From: Lawsonibacter faecis
GTDB taxonomy: Bacteria > Bacillota > Clostridia > Oscillospirales > Oscillospiraceae
DNA length: 50,946 bases
Direction: 5' to 3'
Assembly: GCF_014287675.1 (NCBI RefSeq)
Contig: NZ_JACOPQ010000021.1
Coordinates: 1-50,946 of the forward strand
Part shown: in pieces, positions 9,901-17,600 of the stretch
Layout: the number at the start of each line of letters is the position of its first letter
Numbering within the stretch: position 1 is the first letter of the stretch
Made by a program: the position numbers and the translations under genes
Notes under the pieces: model-generated
The model's database searches: none
Told to the model about the DNA's origin: nothing
What the model saw: only the letters and a program-made list of their open reading frames with translations

Positions 9901-10327
9901 TCTTGGGCCACACGTGCTCCCGGTTAAAATCTTTGCTGTCCACGTCGCTGTAAAAAAGTGTGCAGTTATCATATCCGCGCTGCGTATCGGTATAGGGCCA
10001 GTACACCTGCAGACCGTTGGAGCCATTATATGTGATAGAATAGGTCATCGTATCGTCCATCAGCTGCTGCAGCGTCTTGTAAAGTTCCGATTTGGTGCCC
10101 TCCAGAGACTTTCCGGAGGAGTCGCCCTCCAGGGCGGACAGGGTGTCCCAGGTGTATTGACCGGTATAGTAGGCCTCGGCCTGTGTGCTCAGAGACTCGC
10201 AGACCTCGTGCCGAACGGCATCATTCTTTGCGCTGGGCAGCTTTGCCGCGCGTGCCGCCGGCGCCATGACAATGATCATTGCCAGAACCAGGACCCAGGA
10301 CTGCCCGCGTCTCAAGATACTTCGCAT
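6926..10327 (-). CDS. SLH-anchored extracellular endonuclease I
   Basis: This 1133-residue secreted protein starts with a signal peptide (residues 1-27, ending PAARA). The endonuclease I domain (about 40-310) carries EHVWPKSRG near 135 and ADLHHLRPTN near 157, the His-containing motifs of EndA/NucM metal-dependent nucleases. Then come repeat-type domains (about 325-485), a lectin-like domain (about 490-650, WTLSFNAGDSTLSIAN), a Gly/Ser-rich linker near 835 and a pre-SLH domain (845-955). Three SLH repeats (958-1133) begin FTDITEDHW and should bind cell-wall polymer. The ATG follows GGGAGTG. It lies 28 bases downstream of the YibE/F gene on the same strand. Degradation of external DNA or RNA at the cell surface is the likely role. 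Confidence 0.88.
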   Translation of the reverse strand: MRSILRRGQSWVLVLAMIIVMAPAARAAKLPSAKNDAVRHEVCESLSTQAEAYYTGQYTWDTLSALEGDSSGKSLEGTKSELYKTLQQLMDDTMTYSITYNGSNGLQVYWPYTDTQRGYDNCTLFYSDVDSKDFNREHVWPKSRGSFYQSGAGADLHHLRPTNTNVNSTRGNMTMGNVVGVISNPKTYDYGGQTVLWYSPSDDLVEIRDEVKGDVARIFLYVYVRWGEPNLFENVDSKNLPPPYGGSDSGGNNGLKVMESLDTLLQWCEEDPVDQWEMARNDLTQQVQGNRNVFIDYPELAWLMFDREVPADMPTPSGEGGGSETPSFTITPASSNEAWGTVTLSGSRITAAPSEGYYASGAEVSPAGAATVTQSGNTFTVKNVTENCTVTVQFSQKTAAAVSYAVPEGVSVTDGPTAGYLGDEITLPAVSGAPTDDSQSYAFAGWVDAAVAATTDASGLEIYAPGGSYLLDEIQTKLYALYTYRVEDETGDPNTFKLVTANQADWSGDYVMTGGNEYVHLATGAGVGGANAAVALSGTGITKTDDTLTNVSGNYVISISRLPSGNYAMRLKGAPSDTYLSYPGSGNTLSSTDSSDGTDAQWTLSFNAGDSTLSIANVGTGGRYLRFNPSAEMFRCYTSGQENVRFYAAAGASTTYYLTLSGGDDPLPPDPPAPAASSASFAIAPAGFAAGISGAEDDAFMRQGVTLTGPDGTDTVAVTGTLAYKKGFTGFGSQSAGNFLGLRVTLPENTYDSAVLTFSGKAVTPPDGGLYRDIIVRVDPASPSFTVAVDLDGEGKDYAPTTYTFDLTRLNLAEKPDDGGGSGGGNGGGSSGGGSSSSSVVRPDAIKESGTFVEVTLPSAGAKLNDAANEKVISLNKTKPIKLSGGGLTVTIPAGTLVKGADVNALLVNPGDKGNAIQVTLADGTKAILPLAVVGGGSAVYRATIAGTYQIVDNSKRFTDITEDHWAKEAVGFAASHELLKGTGDGSFQPTLPMTRAMIVTVLARIDGGEASADSTFADVSSSAWYSKDVAWAAENKIVEGDGNYFNPDALITREQLCAILVRYAEYAGLTLPDMAGSEGLSDADSVSPWAVDAVSAALKAGLLSGSMIAPREQVSRAEFAVFLQRFVEAVLK

Positions 10328-10355
10328 TCGTTATCACTCCCAATATAAGTCTTCT

Positions 10356-11585
10356 CTAACCTTTTGCGTTCACTGTTTTGCGCTTCTTGACCGGCATTGA
10401 CATAAAGTAGGCGCTGAGGAAAGCGACCAGCGGTACGGTCAGGATAATGCCGGTGGAGCCGGCCACGCCTTGGATGATCTCAATTGCCATCATGTCGCTG
10501 TTGATAATCTGAAGGGTAGGATAGTCATAGATCTGGAACAGGAGAAGCATGTTCATGGAAGAGCCCGCGAAGGCCAGAATGAGGGTGTTGGCCATGGTAC
10601 CCATAGCGTCCCGGCCAATATTCATGCCGGAGCGAAAGAGCTGCCCGGCAGAGAGCTCGGGGTTGAGCGTGTGGAGCTCATGGGAGGCGGAGGCGATGGA
10701 CATGGCCACGTCCATCACCGCGCCCAGGGAGGAGATGAGGATGCCGCAGACAAGCAGACCGCTGATGGTCAGGCCCCCGTCCCCGGCACGGAGAATGAGT
10801 TCCTCCGCCTCACTCATATTAAAGCCGTTGATGGGGGTGAGCACCCCCACGAGTGCGGCCAGAAGGCCCGCCGCCGCGACGCCGCCCACGCAGCCCAGCG
10901 TGGCGCACAGGGTCTTGCGGGAGAGGCCCGTGAGCAGCAGCAGGGATACCGCGGTGGTAAGGATGACGATTAGGACCGTTGCCGGAATAGGGGGGAAGCC
11001 CCTCAAGACCAAGGGGATGAGCAGAGACCAGATACAGACCAGCGTAAAGGCAAGGCCCAGCAAGGCTTTAAGTCCCTTTTTCCCTCCGATTGCGACAAGG
11101 AGAAGCGCAAAGAAGAGGACGAAGCCGCCCAGAATCAGGCCGCGGTCGTAGTTGACGATGGAGAGAACGTAGGGGGCGTCGTTTTCATCCACGTCCAGAC
11201 GCACGATAACCCGGCCGCCCGCCTTTACGTCCACGTTAAAGTAGGCGTTGATAAAGTTGTCGGCGGTGAGGCGCGCTCCTTTGTACTCCCCCTCCAGGAG
11301 CTCCAGTTCCAGTGTCTGTCTGCCGATCCGGCGGCCCTCCGTCCAGGTGTCCGGGGAGGCGTTATCCTCCAAAACCGCGATGACCCGCGCGGGGACGAAT
11401 ACCCGCAGGCTGGCGCTGGTGGGCACGTCGTCCGGCCCGGGGCGGTTCACATACCAGACGGCACCCAGGAAGACGAGAAGGCCCAAAAGGGCCGCGCCCC
11501 AGCGCAGGAGAAAGTGCCGGCTGAGCCGGGCGGTCAGGGGCTGTGCGGGACTCTGATAGTGGGCTGCTTTTTTGCCTTTCGGCAT
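10356..11585 (-). CDS. YibE/F family multi-pass membrane protein
   Basis: This 409-residue protein has one N-terminal membrane segment (residues 28-46), an extracytoplasmic region of about 110 residues and about seven hydrophobic segments from residue 150 on. It shows family features such as GLILGGFVLFFALLLVAIGG, then GAVMDVAMSIASASHEL and DAMGTMANTLILAFAGSSM, and matches the YibE/YibF family, whose role is unsettled (a transport function has been suggested). The start at 11585 has AGGAAAGG 13 bases upstream, somewhat far. It sits between two SLH nuclease/phosphatase genes on the same strand, which suggests a link to their secretion, metal supply or products; that is inference only. Confidence 0.85.
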   Translation of the reverse strand: MPKGKKAAHYQSPAQPLTARLSRHFLLRWGAALLGLLVFLGAVWYVNRPGPDDVPTSASLRVFVPARVIAVLEDNASPDTWTEGRRIGRQTLELELLEGEYKGARLTADNFINAYFNVDVKAGGRVIVRLDVDENDAPYVLSIVNYDRGLILGGFVLFFALLLVAIGGKKGLKALLGLAFTLVCIWSLLIPLVLRGFPPIPATVLIVILTTAVSLLLLTGLSRKTLCATLGCVGGVAAAGLLAALVGVLTPINGFNMSEAEELILRAGDGGLTISGLLVCGILISSLGAVMDVAMSIASASHELHTLNPELSAGQLFRSGMNIGRDAMGTMANTLILAFAGSSMNMLLLFQIYDYPTLQIINSDMMAIEIIQGVAGSTGIILTVPLVAFLSAYFMSMPVKKRKTVNAKG

Positions 11586-11613
11586 CCGGGATCACTGCCT
11601 TTCCTATGTAAAT

Positions 11614-11652
11614 GAGTGGGGCCGCTGTCCGGAGGGACGAGCGGCCCCACTC
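11614..11652 (-). terminator. Hairpin between the giant SLH gene and the YibE/F gene
   Basis: A 13-bp perfect stem (GAGTGGGGCCGCT) is extended by a 4-bp stem with a GGAG loop. On the minus strand it is followed only by ATTTACAT, so termination may be partial, leaving some readthrough into the YibE/F and endonuclease genes. Confidence 0.55.
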
Positions 11653-11690
11653 CCGCATGGAAACCAATAAAGATGTGCCGTTGCCGCCGC

Positions 11691-14600
11691 TTACTTGAGC
11701 ACGGACTCCACAAAGCGCTGGAGCATCACGGCAATCTCGGCGCGGCTGGCCTGGCCCTGGGGATCGATGAGGCCGCCGGGTTTGCCGGTGAGCAGGCCGG
11801 CTCTCAGGGCCATGCTGACTGCATCGGAGGCCCAGGGGCTGACGCTGGCGGTATCGCTGAAGCCGCCGGCGGTGCTCGTCTCGGGCAGGGTGAGGCCGGC
11901 GTAGTCCAGATAGCGGGCCAGAATGGTGCAGAGCTGCTCACGGGTGATGGGATCGTCGGGGCGGAAGTCCACGCCGTCGCCCTCCACGAGCTTGTTTTCA
12001 GCCGCCCAGGCCACGCTCTCGGCATACCAGGCGTTGGCGGGGACATCGCGGAAGGAAGCGGTACCGCCGCCGGCGGAGCTGTCCAGTCTGGCCAAAACGG
12101 TGACCAGCATGGAGCGGGTCATGGGGGCGGTGGGGTTGAAGGTGCCGTCGCCCATACCGTTAAAGAGTTCATGGGAGGCCGCAAAGCTGACCGCGTCACC
12201 CGCCCAGTGGCCCTCGGCCACGTCGGGGAAGGTCTTGGCGTTGTCGATAATCCTGTAGGAGCCCACCAGCTTGGCGAGGTAGGACGCGCTGCCGCCGCCC
12301 ACCACGGAGAAGGGCAGGATGACCTTGGCGCCGTCGGACAGAGTGACCTGGATCACATTGCCCTTGTCCTTGGGATTCACCAGCATAGCGTTTACGTCTG
12401 CGCCCTTGGAGAGGGTGCCCGCGGGGATGGTGACATAGAGGCCGCCGCCGGAGAGGATGACGGGCTTCGCCGCGTTGAGGGCGATGACCTTCTCGTTAGC
12501 CGCGTCATTCAGCTTGGCATTGGCGGAGGGAAGTTTCACCTGGACGGAGGCGTCGCCTTCCTTCACGGCGTCGGGCCTGACGGTGGAAATGGAACTGCCG
12601 CCGCCGCCGGAGGGAACGTCGGGCGTGACCGTATCCACGATGCTGATGCGGCCCTGTCCACGGGGATTGGCATAGTCGCTGCCGACCACGCCGCCCAGCT
12701 TCTCGACAATGTAGTCGATGAGGACCTGGTTGTCGAGCATGACGCTGTCCTTAATGAGCTTGTCGCCCTTGAACATCACGAATCCGTCGCCGCCGTTCTT
12801 GAGCATGTAGTCGTGGGCGGCCAGGGTATAGGTCTTGTTCACGTCCAGCGGCTGCCCGCCGATCTTGACGTCGGTGACACGGTAGGCGCCGTCCACTTTC
12901 ACGAATTCGCCCTTGTCGTTGGTGACAACGGAGGAGGGGACGGACTTGTTGATGGTGTAGGTGAGGCCGGAGACCTGGAGGAAACCGCCCAGCTCGCCGG
13001 GCACGGCCTTGGAGCCCATCTCCAGGGCGTCCAGGATGTGCTGGCCGCTGGTCTCAATCAGGCAGGCCGCGTTGCCGAAGGGATGGACCTCAATGATCTG
13101 GCCGTAGGTGATGTCACCGGCCTTGATGCTGGTGCGGATGCCGCCGCCGTTGACAAAGCCCACATCGGCGCCCAGCATGACGCGGTAGGCGTCTGCGCAC
13201 AGGTCGCCCAGGTTTGTCTCGGCGCTGCGGATGGCCCGCTTGCCGGTGTCGGGGTCGTTGACCGTGAGCTCCACATCGGTTTTGGCGACCACCGTGGCCA
13301 GCAGATCCTTGAACTCGTCGTTGATGCCCTTAATAAAGGCGGCGGTCTCGGTCTGCTCCTCGGCGTAGCCGCTCACCAGCTCGCTGCTGATTTTACCGGT
13401 TTTGGTATCAATGACGATCTTGCCGATGTTGGCAAGCTTGGTACCGGTCTGAGCCATGACCACGCTCTCACCGTTCTTATTGGGAAGGGTCTTCTCATAG
13501 GTGCTGTGGGAGTGGCCGTCCAGCATCACGTCGATGCCGGTGGTGTTGGCCACCACCTCGTTGGAGGTCCAGGGCTTGCTGGCGTTGTCGATGCCCAGAT
13601 GGCCCATGGCGACGACGTAGTCGGCACCGTCGGCGCGAGCGGCGTCCACCGTCTTCTGCACCTGGTCGTAGAGGTCCTTGCCGTCGTTGCCCTCACAGAA
13701 GCCGTAGATGTAGTTGCCTTCGGCGTCCTGGAAGTAGGCGGGAGTGGATTTGGTAAAGCTCTCAGGCGTGTCGATGCCCACATAGGCTACCTTGATTTCG
13801 CCATAGGTGACCATCTTATAGGGATCGAAGACGGGGCTGCCGGTCTTGAGGTCAATAAAGTTGCAGCAGACATAGGAGTAATCGGCCTCGTTCTTGGCCA
13901 GCTCCAGGAACCGTTCCATGCCGTAATCAAATTCATGGTTGCCGGGTGCGGCCATGTCGTAGCCCACCTGGTTCATAATGTCCACAATGTACCCGCCCTT
14001 GGAGAGCGTGCCGATGGGGCCGCCCTGGAGCGCATCGCCCGCGTCCACCAGAGTGACGTTGCCATTGCCGTATCTCGCGGCCATGAGGTCGCGATAGCCC
14101 GCCACGCCTGCATAGCCGATGTTTGTCACGGCGCCGTCCGTATTCTTGGCCTGATCCACCTGGCAGTGGACGTCGTTGGTGTGGAGGATGACGATTTTGC
14201 CTTCGGAGTCGTAGGACATGATGTCGGCGCGGTCCCGGACCCGGATGCGTGGATAAGGGCCGCCGGCGGAGCTGTTAAAGGTATTGTCGTAGGAGGCGAG
14301 GCCCACTGCGCTGATCTGCTTGCCGACCTCAAGGATACTCCGCAGGGCGGCGTCCTTGGAGGGGGTGATGTAGCCGTCGATAAAGATGCGCGCCTCGACG
14401 CCGGAGGAATCCTTGACCATAATGGTCTGAATGGTGCCCTCGGCCACCTCGAAGGAGACGATCTCACCCACGACACGGACCAGCATGCCCCGCACGGCGT
14501 TATCGGCCACCTGCTTGGTGGTGACATCGGCCGGTGCGACAGTCTCGGGAACGCTGTTCAGGACCTTGATCTGCTTCACTGCCAGCTGAGGCTCGCCCTG

Positions 14601-17600
14601 GTAGGAGCTGATGCTTCCGCTGACGCGCAGCTTCTGGCCGATCTGATAATTGCCGGAGACGGGGAACACGTTGATGCCGCCGGTCTCGTCCTGGAGGTAG
14701 GTGCAGTCGAAGAAGGCGGTGTCCTTGTCGTAGCCCGAGGTATTGGAGGTGACTAAGCCCTCAATCGTGAAGCGGTAGCCCTCCTGATCCAGAGGCAGGT
14801 CCGCGATCTTGGTGACGGTGGGCTGGTTGAGGCTGGAGACCAGATTCTCCAGGATGTTGTAGTTGGAGTAGGTCAGCTCATTGCTGTTGTCCAGAGTGGC
14901 TTGGATCTCGAAGTTGGACATGAACGCGCCGCCGGAGACGATGACCTGGGAGGTCTTTCCGCCCTCGTGGGTCACAGTTTCGGATGCGGCCGCCAGGACG
15001 CAGTTCACGGTCTCGTCGCCCTGCTTGGCGGGGTATTTGGGCACGTTTCCGCCCAGACCGTCGCCGTCCTTGTCCTCGCCCTTTGTGGTATCAAAGCCGC
15101 TGACAATGGGGCTTACGCTGGCGGGCAGGGTAGAGGTGGGGTTCCCCTGGGCGTCCACGGCATAGATGGTGGCGCCGCCGTACTGGCTGAAGACCTGGCT
15201 GAAGTAGTTCCCCTGTCCGTCGAAGATATGGTCCTTGTCAAAGACGATGCCCTCGGTGAGGGGGTTGTCGAAGTTGTAGTTGGAGAGGTAGAGGCGGGGG
15301 TAGTTGCTGGCTCCGCCGCCGGCGTTGTGGACCTCGTCCAGAGCCTCGTCGTCGGAGATGCGCAGGGTGGAGCCGATGGCTTCCAAAAGCCTGTTCTGCT
15401 GGGCGGCCATGTGGTCCTCCGCGGGGAATTTCGCGTAGTTCTCATAGTAGTCGGCCCAGCCGGCGACGATTACAGTACCGCCCGCCTTGGCGAAATTGGC
15501 GATTGCCGTGATTTCGGCGTCGGTGTAGTTTTTATAGTCTGCGCGCAGGGCGGTACCGTCCCGGCGGCTGGGGGCGGTGAGGACCAGCATCTTATACTTG
15601 GGGTTGGAGCAGGCGGCCACGAGCGCCTCGCTGGTGTTGAGGGTGTTTACGCGCACGTCGTACCCGGCGGCCATGGTGGTGAAGTTGCCCATGCTGTCCT
15701 TATAGTTGCCATTCACGTATTCGTTATAGTGTGAGCCGTCGATACCCACATAGACCAGGGAGGTCGGGTCCAGTACGGACATGAGCAGGCGGGCCGTGTA
15801 CTCGTTGTCCTTTCCCTCAACAGAGACGACCGCGGTGACCACTACGGTCTGGTCGATGGGCTTGGTGGGGGTGTAGTTGATGGTATGATCGATGGTGCTC
15901 ATCGGGGCGATGGTAGTGTTGGGGCTCTCGGCCTTTATGACCGTGCCGTCCTCCAGTGCGTAGGTGATGGTCTTGAGGGTGACGGCACTCTCCTCGCTGT
16001 TGAAAATATTGGTCGTCAGCTTCACGGCTTCTCCGGTGACGGGGACGGCAGTGTCGCTGGTGAAGGAGCCGATGCCCACCACGGTGCCCTTGCCTACCCA
16101 CACGGGGGCGGTGACGGCAATGTTCGTGTCGGCCTGGGTGACGCGCAGATAGTAGTAGCTGTACTCGGGAGTGAGTTTAATGGTGCCGACGAAGCTGTGG
16201 TCGTTGACCTTATCCCAGGTCTTGGCCACGCGGCCGCCGTTGACGACCAGCTCGACGGTGCTGATCTTGTCGCCGGGGACGCTGCTGTCGGGGTCGGTAA
16301 TGGCGATGTGGATGCTCAGCTCGTCGGGCACCTCGGGGATGATGGAGCCCATGATCTGGTCATTAACGGTATAATTGATCTGTAGGTTCTTATCCTCTGT
16401 GGCATAGAGATTGCGGTCCTGCATGGCCTTGTAGAGGCCCTGCTCGGAGAAATCATCGGTGATGATGACGGTGCGGGCGTCGTTGGCGTCGCCCCATTTG
16501 CCCTTGTGGTTATCCTGATTGTTGGTGGGGGCCACGTGCCAGCCCTTATCCAGGGCGGTGGTGTAGTGTTCATAGGAGGGGTAGTATCCGCCGGCGCCGA
16601 TCTGGCCCTCGCCGTTGCCCACCTCCAGGAGGGAAATGCGGGAGTCGATGATGGGGTTCCAGTAGGCGAAGTCGGTGAAGGTGCCGAAGGTCTTGCCGGG
16701 GTGATTAAACTGAGAGATGGTGTCCTTGCCGCCCTCCTGGCTCAGCAGGTCGTAGTAGCTCTGCATGCCCTTGTCCTTGGCGGTGTTGGACTTGTCGTTC
16801 AGGGTCTTGTTGTTGCGGCTGACGAATCCGGGAGAGTTGAAGGTGTTCATGTGGCCGGGACCGCCGGACCAGGTCATCTCGTAACCGCCCAGGGCCAGCA
16901 TGCCGCTGTCGGGGTCGTTATTGAAGGCGGCGATGGCGTCCTTATAGCTCTTCCACGTCTCCTGGGCGTTGGCGCTAGCCTTGCTCATGTCGTAGAGCGC
17001 CTCGGCGGGATTGGGGTCGCTGGAGGTGTCGAGAGAGTTGGAGTGATCCGTAAAGGCGACAAACTGCACGTTGTTGTTTTTGGCGGTGTTCTTGATGTAC
17101 TTAAGGGCGTCCTCCAGGGAACCCGCGCCGTCGGAGTACTGGGTGTGGGAGTGGAGCTGGCCGAAATACAGCTTCAATGTGGCCTCGCCTACGGTAAAGG
17201 TCCAGGTGTAGGTAAGGCTCTTGTTGTCCGCCCGGGTAATGACCACCTTCGCGGTGTAAAGGCCATCGTCCAGGTCGGCAGCGGGAGTCCATGCGGCATT
17301 GTCCCCGGTGACGGTCATGCTCTGATCGGTAACCACCGCGCTGCCGCCGTCCTTGGTGAGCGTCAGCTTGATGGTGGGGTCTGCTCCCGCGTTGGCGAAG
17401 GTGACGGAGATTTTCGGCCTCTTCACGTCGGCGCCGGTGTACGAGCCCCGGGCCGGAGTTTCAGCGCTGACCTGGGGCAGGTCCTCAATGGTCACGGTCT
17501 GGGTCTCGGAGGTGCTCGTGTTGTTAGCGGCGTCGGTGGCCGTGATCGTAAAGGTGATGGCGCCGCCGGCGGTGATCTCAGCGGCGGGGATGGTATAGGT

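Noticed and set aside
11616..14756. 1046-codon plus-strand frame opposite the giant SLH gene
   Set aside because: Antisense shadow of the 5'-nucleotidase and SLH region; no motif or start signal.
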